From: Nissabacter sp. SGAir0207
GTDB lineage: Bacteria; Pseudomonadota; Gammaproteobacteria; Enterobacterales; Enterobacteriaceae
Direction: 5' to 3'
Assembly: GCF_005491205.1 (NCBI RefSeq)
Contig: NZ_CP028035.1
Location: 2,790,001-2,854,000 of the forward strand
DNA length: 64,000 bases
The position numbers and the translations under genes are program-made. The notes beneath the pieces are model-generated. The model ran no database searches and had not been told where the DNA came from. It saw only the letters and a program-made list of their open reading frames with translations. Positions within the stretch are counted from its first letter, which is position 1. Each line of letters begins with the position of its first letter. Below, in pieces: positions 1 to 9,124 of the stretch.

Positions 1-800
1 TCTCGGTGCCTACCCTGTCGGTGCAAATTCGCCAATTGGAAGAAACGGTAGGCGTAGAGTTGTTCGTTCGTACCAAGCGCAGTGTCAGCCTGACTCAGGC
101 CGGCAGTTTGTTCTTGGTGGAGGCGAAAGCCACGCTGGCACAGGCGGATCGGGCGATGGAGATTGGCCGGCTGGCCAGCCGTGGCGAGGTGGGGCATCTG
201 GGGCTGGGCTACGTCAGCTCCGCGCTCTGGTCTGGTATTCTGAGTAAGTTGTTGTCGCAATTCAGGAAGGCAACGGCCAATGTCACCATTACGCCGCGCG
301 AATACCCGATGAATGAGTTGCCTATCATGGTCAGCGAGGGAAAGCTGGACGTCGCCTTTATCCGCAGCCCGATGCGGCTACCAGATGATATAAAAAGCCT
401 TCATATTCAGCAGGATATTTTTTGCGTAGCGCTGCCAGCGGGCCATCCACTGGCGGCACGCCAGCAGCCAATTGAACCTGTGGAGTTACGCAATGAAAAA
501 TTTATCCTGCCGGAACAGCCGCATGGCACGGTAGAGGTGTCGCGGCGCGGCGGCTTTAAGGTTAAGCGCAGTGAAAGCCCCGGCAGCCTGGTGGATGTGC
601 TGTCACGCGTCTCATTCAATGAGGGCGTCGCCGTGGTGCCGGATGTGTTGTCCAATACGGTATTCCTGCCAGAGGTGGTCTATCGCCCGCTGGCGTCGCC
701 CGCCATTCCCTCTGAAATCAACATCATCTACCGAAAGTGGGAGCGCTCGCCCACGGTGATTCACTTTATCGATTTTACCAAAGCGCTATTTACCCCGTGA
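1..800 (+). CDS. LysR-family transcriptional regulator (5' end outside window)
   Basis: The frame is already open at base 3. The first visible residues (PTLSVQIRQLEE, then VELFVRT) are the end of the LysR winged-helix DNA-binding domain, whose first ~30 residues lie upstream of the window. The GTG at position 6 is an internal valine, not a start. The rest (about residues 60-264 of the visible part) has the layout of the LysR effector-binding domain, a periplasmic-binding-protein-like fold, including the GHLGLGYVSSALW and FCVALPAGHPLA segments common in this family. It ends at TGA 798-800. The regulated gene and the inducer cannot be told from here. The next gene, the cytochrome bd operon, is 416 bp away on the same strand. 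Confidence 0.9.
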   Translation, partial: SVPTLSVQIRQLEETVGVELFVRTKRSVSLTQAGSLFLVEAKATLAQADRAMEIGRLASRGEVGHLGLGYVSSALWSGILSKLLSQFRKATANVTITPREYPMNELPIMVSEGKLDVAFIRSPMRLPDDIKSLHIQQDIFCVALPAGHPLAARQQPIEPVELRNEKFILPEQPHGTVEVSRRGGFKVKRSESPGSLVDVLSRVSFNEGVAVVPDVLSNTVFLPEVVYRPLASPAIPSEINIIYRKWERSPTVIHFIDFTKALFTP

Positions 801-1045
801 CCCCTGACCGAGGGCATTCTCTTCCCAACGCTTTCTGCCCAGCGTGAATACCGATACTTCACGCTAAAATAAACAAAATAGGCAGAGAAATACTCTGGTT
901 AATTTCCATCTCCTTTATCCCAATATAGCCACATAAAGTACACCATTTTCACATTTCATTATCATACATTGGTAAAAGCTCAACATTGCAACAAAGTCTG
1001 AATAACCTGCGCCAGAAACAATTCATATCAATAATCGCCACCGCT

Positions 1046-1059
1046 TTGATGCAGATCAA
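1046..1059. promoter_or_regulatory. FNR-type site upstream of the cytochrome bd operon
   Basis: TTGATGCAGATCAA is a perfect match to the known FNR consensus TTGAT-N4-ATCAA. It lies 158 bp before the cioA start, inside the only long gap of this region (801-1216). FNR (ANR in pseudomonads) senses oxygen and is known to control bd-type oxidase operons. That it acts here is inference. The remainder of the 801-1216 gap is AT-rich leader without a recognisable gene. A purine-rich GAGGTAAG ribosome-binding site directly precedes the cioA ATG. Confidence 0.65.
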
Positions 1060-1216
1060 TTTATTGTGCTTGCCCATTCTCCTGGGTTGGTTTTTGCGAT
1101 CAAAACAGGAAAGAAGTCCGCAGTTAATTGCCTGAACCGCACGGAAATGTAGCTCACCTGTTAATTGCTGGTAAATAAATAATAAATGAGGATGCTATGC
1201 TAGATCGAGGTAAGCA

Positions 1217-2641
1217 ATGTTTGGATTAGACGCCTTTCATCTCGCCAGGATACAGTTCGCTTTTACTGTTTCCTTCCATATTATTTTCCCAGCCATCACC
1301 ATTGGCCTGGCGACGTTCCTTGCCGTTCTGGAAGGGATGTGGCTGAAGTCCAAAAATGAAGTTTATCGCGATCTCTACCACTTCTGGTCCAAGATCTTTG
1401 CGGTTAACTTCGGTATGGGTGTGGTTTCCGGTCTGGTGATGGCTTACCAGTTCGGCACCAACTGGAGCGGTTTCTCCCAATTCGCTGGGAGCATCACCGG
1501 CCCGTTGCTGACCTATGAAGTACTGACGGCCTTCTTCCTCGAAGCTGGCTTCCTCGGCGTTATGCTGTTTGGCTGGAACCGCGTGGGCCGTGGCCTGCAC
1601 TTCTTCGCCACCTGCATGGTTGCCCTCGGTACCATCATCTCCACCTTCTGGATCCTGGCTTCCAACAGCTGGATGCAGACGCCGCAGGGCTATGCGCTGC
1701 AAGATGGGCTGGTGGTTCCGGCTGACTGGATGGCGATTGTCTTCAACCCGTCCTTCCCGTTCCGCCTGATGCACATGGCAACCGCGGCCTTCCTGGCGAG
1801 CGCCTTCTTTGTGGGTGCGTCTGCGGCCTGGCACCTGCTGCACAAAAATGACACCCCGGCAATCCGTAAGATGTTCTCTATGGCGCTGTGGATGGCACTG
1901 ATTGTCTCCCCGATCCAGGCAGTACTGGGTGACATGCACGGCCTGAACACCCTGGAGCACCAGCCAGCGAAAATCGCTGCGATTGAGGGCCACTGGGAGA
2001 ACCCGCCGAATGAGCCGACGCCGCTGATCCTGTTCGGCATCCCGGACATGGAGCAGGAGAAGACCAAATACGCCGTGGAAATCCCTTACCTGGGCAGCAT
2101 CATCCTGACGCACAGCCTGGATAAGCAGGTTCCGGCACTGAAGACCTTCCCGAAAGAAGATCGCCCGAACTCCACCATTGTGTTCTGGTCGTTCCGCATC
2201 ATGGCCGGCCTCGGCATGTTGATGGTGCTGATGGGCGTGGTCAGCCTGTGGCTGCGTTTCAAGGATCGCCTCTATACCTCGCGCGCCTTCCTGTGGTTCA
2301 CCCTGATGATGGGCCCATCTGGCCTGATCGCGATTCTGGCAGGTTGGTTCACCACTGAAGTTGGCCGCCAGCCGTGGGTGGTCTATGGCCTGCTGCGCAC
2401 CAAGGATGCGGTCTCCGCGCACGGTGACCTGCAAATGAGCATCAGCCTGCTGGCGTTCATCGTGGTCTACATGTCGGTATTCGGCGTGGGTTACACCTAT
2501 CTGATCCACCTGATCAAGAAAGGCCCGCAGACCGGCGAAGGCGACCACACCCCAGAGGGTGGCCCGGGCACCAAACATACCCCTGCACGTCCGCTCTCCG
2601 CGGTTCAGGAACCGTTAAACCAATCGGAAGAGGGTAAATAA
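1217..2641 (+). CDS. cioA: Cytochrome bd-type ubiquinol oxidase subunit I, short Q-loop (CioA type)
   Basis: 474-residue membrane subunit that oxidises ubiquinol and carries hemes b558, b595 and d for reduction of oxygen to water. His21 (SFHIIFP) and His186 (RLMHMAT) match the conserved heme-ligand histidines of CydA, and Met329 (FRIMAG) matches the heme b558 methionine. The stretch GLNTLEHQPAKIAAIEGHW near residues 242-260 starts the quinol-binding periplasmic loop. The loop up to Met329 is much shorter than in E. coli CydA, which marks the CioA/short-Q subfamily, often cyanide-tolerant. About nine hydrophobic segments are visible. The gene is followed by subunit II after one base. The name CydA would also be acceptable; the subfamily call rests on the short loop and on the DUF2474 neighbour. 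Confidence 0.9.
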   Translation: MFGLDAFHLARIQFAFTVSFHIIFPAITIGLATFLAVLEGMWLKSKNEVYRDLYHFWSKIFAVNFGMGVVSGLVMAYQFGTNWSGFSQFAGSITGPLLTYEVLTAFFLEAGFLGVMLFGWNRVGRGLHFFATCMVALGTIISTFWILASNSWMQTPQGYALQDGLVVPADWMAIVFNPSFPFRLMHMATAAFLASAFFVGASAAWHLLHKNDTPAIRKMFSMALWMALIVSPIQAVLGDMHGLNTLEHQPAKIAAIEGHWENPPNEPTPLILFGIPDMEQEKTKYAVEIPYLGSIILTHSLDKQVPALKTFPKEDRPNSTIVFWSFRIMAGLGMLMVLMGVVSLWLRFKDRLYTSRAFLWFTLMMGPSGLIAILAGWFTTEVGRQPWVVYGLLRTKDAVSAHGDLQMSISLLAFIVVYMSVFGVGYTYLIHLIKKGPQTGEGDHTPEGGPGTKHTPARPLSAVQEPLNQSEEGK

Positions 2642-2642
2642 C

Positions 2643-3650
2643 GTGGGTATCGATCTCTCTATTATTTGGTTCACCATCATCGTCTTCTCGACGCTGATGT
2701 ACATCGTGATGGATGGCTTTGACCTGGGGATTGGTATCCTGTTCCCGTTCAACAAAGATCCAATCGAACGTGACATGATGGTCAACACCGTTGCCCCGGT
2801 CTGGGACGGCAACGAAACCTGGCTGGTGCTGGGCGGCGCGGCGCTGTATGGCGCCTTCCCGCTGGCCTACGCGGTGATCATTGATGCGCTGTCGATTCCG
2901 CTGACCATCATGCTGATTGCGCTGATCTTCCGTGGCGTGGCCTTCGAGTTCCGCTTCAAGGCGACCGAAGAGCACCGTGCCTTCTGGGACAAAGCGTTCA
3001 TCTTCGGCTCCATTTTTGCCACCTTCAGCCAGGGTACCGTGGTTGGCGCGTTCATCAACGGCTTCCCGGTTGAAGGCCGCACCTTCGCTGGCGGCGCGAT
3101 GGACTGGCTGACCCCGTTCACCCTGTTCTGCGGCGTGGGTCTGGTGATTGCCTATGCACTGCTGGGCTGTACCTGGCTGATTATGAAGACCGAGCATGGC
3201 CTGCATCGTAAGATGTCGGCGCTGGCGAAACCGCTGGTTATCCTGCTGCTGGCCGCGATTGCTGTGATCAGCGTCTGGACGCCGATGGCGCACGGCGCGA
3301 TCGCCGCACGCTGGTTCACCCTGCCGAACCTGTTCTACTTCCTGCCGGTGCCGGTACTGGTGCTGCTGTCCGCCTGGGGCCTGCTGCGCAGCGTGAAACG
3401 CCACGCGCACTACTCGCCGTTCCTGCTGACGCTGGCGCTGGTGTTCCTTGGCTTCACTGGTCTGGGCATCAGTATCTGGCCGAACATCATTCCGCCAAGC
3501 ATCACCATCTGGCAGGCGGCTTCCCCGCCGCAGAGCCAGGGCTTCATGCTGGTGGGCGGCCTGCTGATCATTCCGGTGATCCTGACCTACACCTTCTGGA
3601 GCTACTACGTGTTCCGTGGGAAGATCAGCCCGGACGAAGGCTACCATTGA
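2643..3650 (+). CDS. cioB: Cytochrome bd-type ubiquinol oxidase subunit II (CioB type)
   Basis: 335-residue membrane partner of CioA. The opening after the GTG start (GIDLSIIWFTIIVFSTLMYIVMDGFDLGIG) carries the DGFDLG motif typical of CydB/CioB, and NTVAPVWDGNETWLV is the next conserved block. GTG is used as the start because GAGGG of the cioA 3' end (2629-2633) is correctly spaced and no other start fits. The gene begins one base after the cioA stop, so translation is probably coupled. Its 3' end is followed by the small third subunit gene. Confidence 0.9.
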   Translation: MGIDLSIIWFTIIVFSTLMYIVMDGFDLGIGILFPFNKDPIERDMMVNTVAPVWDGNETWLVLGGAALYGAFPLAYAVIIDALSIPLTIMLIALIFRGVAFEFRFKATEEHRAFWDKAFIFGSIFATFSQGTVVGAFINGFPVEGRTFAGGAMDWLTPFTLFCGVGLVIAYALLGCTWLIMKTEHGLHRKMSALAKPLVILLLAAIAVISVWTPMAHGAIAARWFTLPNLFYFLPVPVLVLLSAWGLLRSVKRHAHYSPFLLTLALVFLGFTGLGISIWPNIIPPSITIWQAASPPQSQGFMLVGGLLIIPVILTYTFWSYYVFRGKISPDEGYH

Positions 3651-3684
3651 TTCATTGATTGTTAGCAATAACTAGGAGGAATAG

Positions 3685-3837
3685 ATGATTGAGAACACCC
3701 AAGCTCAGGCTCCTTCCCCGCTGTGGAAACGTATTGCCTGGCTGGTCGCGATTTACGCCGGCAGTATTCTGGCCCTGGGTTGCGTCGCAACCGTGTTCCG
3801 CCTGCTGATGACCGCCGCAGGTATGCGCTCTCACTAA
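3685..3837 (+). CDS. DUF2474-type small subunit of the cytochrome bd oxidase
   Basis: 50-residue protein with one transmembrane helix (about residues 17-42, RIAWLVAIYAGSILALGCVA) and a short polar N-terminus. AGGAGGA at 3674-3680 is an excellent ribosome-binding site for the ATG. It follows cioB by 34 bp and precedes a strong terminator, so it is the last gene of the operon. Small single-helix proteins in this place (CydX/CbdX, and DUF2474 next to cioAB) are known to stabilise bd oxidases. The functional assignment comes from position, size and the LWKRIAWLVAIYAGS pattern. Confidence 0.8.
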   Translation: MIENTQAQAPSPLWKRIAWLVAIYAGSILALGCVATVFRLLMTAAGMRSH

Positions 3838-3882
3838 GCAGACGTTGATCCGCAGCGGTTTGGTTAACGCTGACATCCAAAA

Positions 3883-3907
3883 GCCACCCTTCGGGGTGGC
3901 TTTTTTT
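3883..3907 (+). terminator. Rho-independent terminator of the cio operon
   Basis: A 7-bp stem, GCCACCC / GGGTGGC, with a stable TTCG tetraloop is followed directly by seven T residues. Confidence 0.9.
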
Positions 3908-4005
3908 ATGGCGTGCGGCGGCGGCAAGGCGACCAATTAGCCATTACACTGATCCTTTGCCCGGCACGGTGCCCGGCGCACCTGCCCTACCCTTAAGGAG
4001 ACGCC

Positions 4006-5103
4006 ATGAGCTCACTCTTTTCCCCCCTGACGCTGAAGGGGCTGACCCTGCGCAACCGTATTGCCGTATCCCCCATGTGCCAATATATGGCGGAGGATGG
4101 CCTAACCACCGCCTGGCACGGGCCGCACTACGCTTCGCTGGCACGCGGCGGCGCGGGGCTGGTGGTGGTGGAAGCCACCGCCGTGTCGCCGGAGGGGCGC
4201 ATCACCCCAGCCGATCTGGGCATCTGGAGCGATGCGCACGCAGACAAACTGGTGCCGATTGTGCGTGACATCAAGGAGGCTGGCGCGGTGGCCGGTATCC
4301 AGATCGCCCATGCCGGGCGCAAGGCGAGCGCCAACCGCCCGTGGGAGGGGGATGACCACATTGCCGAAGATGATCCGCGTGGCTGGGAGACACTCGCCCC
4401 CTCCGCCCTGCCCTTCGGTGCCAACCTGCCGAAGGTGCCGCGCGCCATGACGTTGGAGGATATCGAGCGAATAAAAACTGACTTCGTGCAGGCGGCGGCG
4501 CGGGCGCGAGACGCCGGTTTTGAGTGGCTGGTACTGCACTTTGCCCACGGCTATCTGGGGCAGAGCTTCTTCTCCACGCACTCCAACCAGCGTGAGGATG
4601 AGTACGGCGGCAGCGCGGAGAACCGTGGCCGCTTCCTGCTGGAGACCCTGCAAGCGGTGCGTGAGGTGTGGCCGGATCACCTGCCGCTGACCGCGCGGTT
4701 TGGCGTGATTGAGTTTGATGGCCGCGACGAGCAGACCACCGCCGAGGCCATTGCGCTGATCCAGCAGTTCAAGCGCGCCGGGCTGGACTTCATTGATGTC
4801 AGCATGGGCTTCTCCACGCCCGATGCCGCCATTCCTTGGGGGGCGAACATGCTCGCCGATCTGACGGCGCGGGTGCGGCGCGAGACCGGCCTGCCCTGTG
4901 CCACCAGCTGGAACATCAGCTCACCAGAGGAGGCCAACGCCATGATCCAAGAGGGCCAGCTTGATATGGTGATGCTGGCGCGGCCAATGCTGGCCGACCC
5001 ACACTGGCCCTACATGGCCGCACGCCGGCTCGGCATCGACAACCCCTCCTGGGTGATGCCCGCCCCCTACGCCCACTGGCTGGAGCGCTACCGCGGCGAA
5101 TAA
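4006..5103 (+). CDS. Old-yellow-enzyme family NADPH:flavin oxidoreductase (YqjM/XenA type)
   Basis: 365-residue FMN-dependent ene-reductase with a TIM-barrel fold that reduces activated C=C bonds of enones, and possibly nitro compounds, using NAD(P)H. Cys25 and Tyr27 (SPMCQYMAEDG) match the class-defining cysteine and tyrosine of the YqjM/XenA subgroup. His178 and His181 (VLHFAHGYL) are the substrate-binding pair, and DEYGGSAENRGRF is the family block that follows. AAGGAG at 3993-3998 sets the ATG. It is a single-gene unit between two terminators. The natural substrate is unknown, and namA/xenA-type names would be guesses. Confidence 0.9.
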   Translation: MSSLFSPLTLKGLTLRNRIAVSPMCQYMAEDGLTTAWHGPHYASLARGGAGLVVVEATAVSPEGRITPADLGIWSDAHADKLVPIVRDIKEAGAVAGIQIAHAGRKASANRPWEGDDHIAEDDPRGWETLAPSALPFGANLPKVPRAMTLEDIERIKTDFVQAAARARDAGFEWLVLHFAHGYLGQSFFSTHSNQREDEYGGSAENRGRFLLETLQAVREVWPDHLPLTARFGVIEFDGRDEQTTAEAIALIQQFKRAGLDFIDVSMGFSTPDAAIPWGANMLADLTARVRRETGLPCATSWNISSPEEANAMIQEGQLDMVMLARPMLADPHWPYMAARRLGIDNPSWVMPAPYAHWLERYRGE

Positions 5104-5104
5104 A

Positions 5105-5130
5105 AAAGGGGAGCCTGATGGCTCCCCTTT
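5105..5130. terminator. Bidirectional terminator between convergent genes
   Basis: The hairpin AAAGGGGAGC / GCTCCCCTTT has a 6-base loop. It has A residues on the left and T residues on the right, so it can end transcription of the reductase gene (plus) and of the rsp operon (minus). Confidence 0.85.
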
Positions 5131-5164
5131 CTATTGTACGACCCGACTCAGTGGCTGACCCGAC

Positions 5165-6448
5165 TCAGTGGCTGGTGGCCGCTGGCGATACCGCACGCGG
5201 CGACCGCACCACCAGCAGCACCAGAATCGCGCCCAGCGCGGCAACACCGCCGGCCAGAATAAAGGCGCTGTCGAACTTGCCGGTGTTCTGCACGATAAAG
5301 CCGGTGACGATGGGGCCGACAATGCCTGAGACGCTGCCAATCAGGTGGATGAAGCCACTCGCGCCGCCGACACGGGATTTATGCACCACATCCTGAATGA
5401 TCGCCCAGTAGATGGAGCCGGTGACATAGAGGAAGAAGATCGACACTGACATCAGCATCACCGCTGGCACCACCTGGCTGACGGTACCCGCCAGCGCCAC
5501 GCAGGCCGCCGAGGCCAGCAGGCAGGTCACCAGCACGATTTTGCGTGACAGCAGCAGCCGGCCGGTCAGGCGGAAGATGGCGTCAGAGATGATGCCGCCC
5601 AGCGCCAGCCCGACGAACCCGACAATCCACGGGATCATAGTGGTGATACTCATCTCCTTGATGTTCAGGCCGTGCGCCTGCACCAGATAGGAGGGGAACC
5701 AGCTCAGGAAGAAGAACAGGATGTAGTTGTAGCTGAAGAAAGCGAAAGCAGTCACCAAAATGATCGGCTGCTTCAGGTAGTAGCCCAGCGAGTGGCCCGC
5801 CTGTGGCGCGGCTTCTTGCTCACCCTCCTCGGCCTTTTGCTGCGCGATCAGCGCGCGTTCGTTCTCCAGGGCGCGGCGGCTCTTCTCCGGCGAGTCCGCC
5901 ACCAGGAAGAACCAGACCAGCATCCAGACAATGCCGATGGCGCAGATGATCATGAAAGCAGGCCGCCACCCGAAGGAGAGCGCCAGATAGCCAACAATTG
6001 GCCCGGCTACCGCGCCGCCCAGTGGCGAACCGGCGCTCAGCAGGCCCATCGCGGTCGCTGCCTGTTTACGCGGGAACCAGCCGTTGATCATCTTGTTGGC
6101 GGAGGCGCAGATTGGCCCCTCGGCCATGCCAAACAGCACCCGCAGGATCAGCATGGAGTAGAAGCCGGTTGCCAGCGCCGTCATACCGCAGAAGATTGAC
6201 CACAGGCCAACCGCCACGCCCAGCACCAGCATTGGGCCAAACTTGTCCACCGCCAATCCGCCGACGAAGTTGAACAGCGCATAACCAAAGAAGAAGCTGC
6301 CGAAGATCAGGCCAAACTGCTCGGCGTTGAGCGTCAAGTCCTGCTCAATCATCGGTAGGGTGATAGAGAGGGCCACACGGTCGAGGTAGTTGATCATGTA
6401 TACCAGGAACAGCAGTAAGACGATGATCCAACGCAAGTTCTTAATCAT
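5165..6448 (-). CDS. MFS transporter of the anion:cation symporter (hexuronate/sugar-acid) family
   Basis: 427-residue, 12-helix transporter of the inner membrane. The first helix ends in YMINYLDRVALS, and residues 105-150 contain GMAEGPICASANKMINGWFPRKQAATAMG. Both are signatures of the ACS subfamily that imports hexuronates, glucarate, galactonate and similar acids by proton symport. It is the third gene of the minus-strand unit rspA-rspB-transporter (54 bp after rspB). It probably brings in the sugar acid that RspA dehydrates and RspB oxidises. The exact substrate is not visible. Confidence 0.88.
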   Translation of the reverse strand: MIKNLRWIIVLLLFLVYMINYLDRVALSITLPMIEQDLTLNAEQFGLIFGSFFFGYALFNFVGGLAVDKFGPMLVLGVAVGLWSIFCGMTALATGFYSMLILRVLFGMAEGPICASANKMINGWFPRKQAATAMGLLSAGSPLGGAVAGPIVGYLALSFGWRPAFMIICAIGIVWMLVWFFLVADSPEKSRRALENERALIAQQKAEEGEQEAAPQAGHSLGYYLKQPIILVTAFAFFSYNYILFFFLSWFPSYLVQAHGLNIKEMSITTMIPWIVGFVGLALGGIISDAIFRLTGRLLLSRKIVLVTCLLASAACVALAGTVSQVVPAVMLMSVSIFFLYVTGSIYWAIIQDVVHKSRVGGASGFIHLIGSVSGIVGPIVTGFIVQNTGKFDSAFILAGGVAALGAILVLLVVRSPRAVSPAATSH

Positions 6449-6502
6449 AATGACTCCACGTCTTTCTCGTTATCAATGCCGGCAGGGTGGCGGCATGGGG
6501 CG

Positions 6503-7522
6503 CTACACGGAGATGCTGAGCAGCACCTTGCAGCAGGTTTTTTGGTCCTGTTCGAACAGTTGCAGCGCGTCCGTGACATGTTCCAGCGGGAAGCGGTGCG
6601 TGATTAGTTTCTCCGGCTGGATCTTGCCCTCCGCCATCCACGCGATGACCTGCGGGAAGCGGCCGCTGTTCAGGCGTGAGCTATAGATGGTCAGCTCCTT
6701 GCCGGTTATTGCCTGCTGGCTAAGGGTGCAGGGTTCTGGTGAGAAGCCCATGATGCCGATGCGCCCCGCCGGCGAAGCGAGCGTGGTCGCCTCCGGCAAA
6801 ATGGCCGGGTGGCAGGCAGCATCGACAATCAGCGTCGGCCGCACGCCAGCCTGCTCCAATTCCGCTTTCAGGTCAGTGGTGAGGTTGTTGATCACCCAGT
6901 CAGCGCCGTTCTCCTGCGCCATCGCCAGCCGCTCCGGAATGCGATCCACCACGATAATCTGCGCGACCCCAAATACGCCACGCAGCACCTGAATCAGCGT
7001 CAGCCCCATTGGCCCGGCCCCGTAGATCAGCGCGATGTCACGCGCCGTCGGCTGGAGCTGGGCGCAGATGTTGGCGGCGATGGTGAACGGCTCAATCAGG
7101 GTGGCGTGCTGGTCAGGGATGGCCGCCGGCACTTCATAGGCGCAGCGATCCGGCACGCAGGCGTAGTCGCTGAACCCGCCGTCACGGTGGACACCAATCA
7201 CCTGCAGGGAGGTGCAGACATTCGGGCGGCCAACCGAGCAGGGGTAGCAGTGGCCACAGCTGACCACCGGATCGACCGCTACCCGTGCGCCAAGGCGCGA
7301 CGCCTCCACGCCCTCGCCCACCGCGTCAATCAGGCCAAAGAACTCATGGCCGATCACTCGGGGGTATTTGGCGAACGGATTGTGGCCCCGGAAAATGTGC
7401 ACGTCCGAGCCACAGATACCGGCGCTCATCACCCGCACCCGCACCTCGCCCGACTGCGGTTGCGGCAGTGGGCGCTCCTCAATCACCAGCCGCTCCGGCT
7501 GTTGGATCACGACACTTTTCAT
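6503..7522 (-). CDS. rspB: Zinc-dependent alcohol/polyol dehydrogenase, RspB type
   Basis: 339-residue medium-chain dehydrogenase. The catalytic zinc site is CGSDVHIF near residue 37 and GHEFFG near residue 59. The structural-zinc loop CGHCYPCSVGRPNVC follows near residues 90-104. The NAD-binding fold starts at ALIYGAGPMG. I chose the ATG for MKSVVIQQPE at 7522: GGAG is well placed upstream and the longer reading adds nine residues unlike the family. It starts 14 bp after rspA. Paired rspA/rspB genes are known in E. coli and relatives for mannonate/5-keto-gluconate-type sugar acids; the true substrate here is open. Confidence 0.88.
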   Translation of the reverse strand: MKSVVIQQPERLVIEERPLPQPQSGEVRVRVMSAGICGSDVHIFRGHNPFAKYPRVIGHEFFGLIDAVGEGVEASRLGARVAVDPVVSCGHCYPCSVGRPNVCTSLQVIGVHRDGGFSDYACVPDRCAYEVPAAIPDQHATLIEPFTIAANICAQLQPTARDIALIYGAGPMGLTLIQVLRGVFGVAQIIVVDRIPERLAMAQENGADWVINNLTTDLKAELEQAGVRPTLIVDAACHPAILPEATTLASPAGRIGIMGFSPEPCTLSQQAITGKELTIYSSRLNSGRFPQVIAWMAEGKIQPEKLITHRFPLEHVTDALQLFEQDQKTCCKVLLSISV

Positions 7523-7536
7523 GCTGATGCTCTCCG

Positions 7537-8751
7537 TTACCAGTTCCACAGGGTGCCATCTTCCAGACGCGCCACCGGCAGGCAGGCTGGCTCATAGGGA
7601 TATTTCGCCGCGAGGCGTTCGTCAAACTCAATGCCGATGCCCGGCTTGTCGCCTGGGTGCATGTAGCCACGGTCAAAGGTCCAGTTGTGCGGGAAGACCT
7701 CTAGCATCTGCTCGGAGTAGCCCATGTACTCCTGCACGCCGAAGTTTGGCACCCAGAGATCAAAGTGCAGCGCCGCCGCCATGCAGACTGGCGAGAGGTC
7801 AGACGGCCCGTGCGAGCCGGTGCGCACCTGATAGAGCGATGCGAAATCAGCGATGCGGCGCATCCCGGTGATGCCGCCAGCGTGGGTCAGCGTGGTGCGG
7901 ATGTAGTCGATCAGTTGCTCCTCAATCAACTGCTTGCAGTCCCAGATGCTGTTGAACACCTCACCAACGGCAATCGGCGTGACGGTGTGCTGGCGGATCA
8001 GGCGGAAACACTCCTGATTCTCCGCAGGCGTCGGATCTTCCATCCAGAACAGCCGGTGCTCCTCCACGCTCTTGCCGAACCGCGCCGCCTCAATCGGCGT
8101 CAGGCGGTGGTGCATGTCATGCAGCAGGTGCTCATTGAAACCGAATTTGCTGCGCACCGCCTCAAACAGCCGAGGGGTGAAGTCGAGGTACTTCTCGGTT
8201 GACCAGAGCTGCTCCTCCGGCCAGACGCCCTTGGTGGCCGGCTCGTAGGCCAGCCCCTTGCCCTTCGCCATGCCGTAGGTGGTTTTCATGCCCGGCACGC
8301 CGCACTGTACGCGGATCGCCTTGAAGCCCAGCTCCTTGTGTTTGGCGTAGTCATCCAGCACCTCATCAATGCTGTGGCCGGTGGTGTGGCAGTAGACCAT
8401 CACCCCCTCGCGCGACGCCCCGCCCAGCAACTGGTAGAGCGGCATATTGGCGGCCTTGGCCTTGATGTCCCACAGCGCCATGTCCACGGCGGAGATAGCC
8501 GACATGGTCACTGGCCCACGCCGCCAGTAGGCCCCTTTGTAGAAGAATTGCCAGATATCCTCAATGCGGTGCGCGTCACGGCCAATCAGTTGTGGGCAGA
8601 GGTGATCCTGCAAGTAGGAGGTCACTGACAGTTCGCGCCCGTTCAGCGTGGCATCTCCCAGCCCGGTCAACCCCTGATCGGTGGTGATTTTCAGCGTTAC
8701 AAAATTCCGCCCCGGGCAGGTTACAAACACTTCAGCCTTCACAATCTTCAT
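7537..8751 (-). CDS. rspA: D-mannonate/altronate dehydratase family protein RspA (enolase superfamily)
   Basis: 404-residue enolase-superfamily dehydratase that removes water from a sugar acid to give a 2-keto-3-deoxy acid, using Mg2+. [18 protein letters not shown] opens the capping domain. Mg ligands sit in the barrel at [14 protein letters not shown] and AVGEVF, and the catalytic His/Asp region [10 protein letters not shown] follows. Length and ends fit the RspA/ManD group. The start is ATG 8751 because AAGGATCG precedes it; the upstream 13-codon extension has no ribosome-binding site. It is the first gene of the operon with rspB and the MFS transporter. RspA was described in E. coli as a starvation-sensing protein; the enzyme role is family knowledge. 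Confidence 0.9.
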   Translation of the reverse strand: MKIVKAEVFVTCPGRNFVTLKITTDQGLTGLGDATLNGRELSVTSYLQDHLCPQLIGRDAHRIEDIWQFFYKGAYWRRGPVTMSAISAVDMALWDIKAKAANMPLYQLLGGASREGVMVYCHTTGHSIDEVLDDYAKHKELGFKAIRVQCGVPGMKTTYGMAKGKGLAYEPATKGVWPEEQLWSTEKYLDFTPRLFEAVRSKFGFNEHLLHDMHHRLTPIEAARFGKSVEEHRLFWMEDPTPAENQECFRLIRQHTVTPIAVGEVFNSIWDCKQLIEEQLIDYIRTTLTHAGGITGMRRIADFASLYQVRTGSHGPSDLSPVCMAAALHFDLWVPNFGVQEYMGYSEQMLEVFPHNWTFDRGYMHPGDKPGIGIEFDERLAAKYPYEPACLPVARLEDGTLWNW

Positions 8752-9124
8752 AGGTCGATCCTTATCAGCCAGCTCAACGGTGAGCACCACAACGAGTGGA
8801 TGACTCTAGATCTGCATCAACTACCATACAAGTATGAAAAGCGAAAAGTGGATGGGGGATCACGGAATTGATGGAAAGCGGGTGAGCTCTAATGTTTTGG
8901 TGTTACATAAGGCAGGTACACGGACATGAGCCTCTAGATTTCATTAAGTCGCACCCATTAATTATCAATAATAGGCAGAAATCATGATGAGACTATAATT
9001 GCTGTTAATTAATCAGAGGAAATATATATCATCATCCTATTATCCATTAAAATAACCTGGTTTTATTTTAGTCAACTCAGTATAATGTTTGGCAGGATAA
9101 GTCTATTGATAGATAGGGAATAAG
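8752..9124. other. Divergent intergenic region rspA / acid phosphatase
   Basis: No gene is seen in these 373 bp. A small palindrome, CATAC-AA-GTATG, lies at 8825-8836, about 75 bp upstream of the rspA start. It could be an operator for the rsp operon (GntR-type regulators bind such short dyads), but no regulator gene is adjacent. The right half is AT-rich and presumably holds the promoter of the phosphatase gene. Confidence 0.4.

Noticed and set aside
1226..3668. Long minus-strand frames opposite cioA and cioB
   Set aside because: Arg/Gln/His-rich products typical of antisense frames in GC-rich genes, with no ribosome-binding sites or family features.
8825..8836. CATAC-AA-GTATG palindrome as a certain rsp operator
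   Set aside because: A single 5-bp dyad in AT-rich DNA can arise by chance and no local regulator gene supports it; kept only as a note in the intergenic entry.
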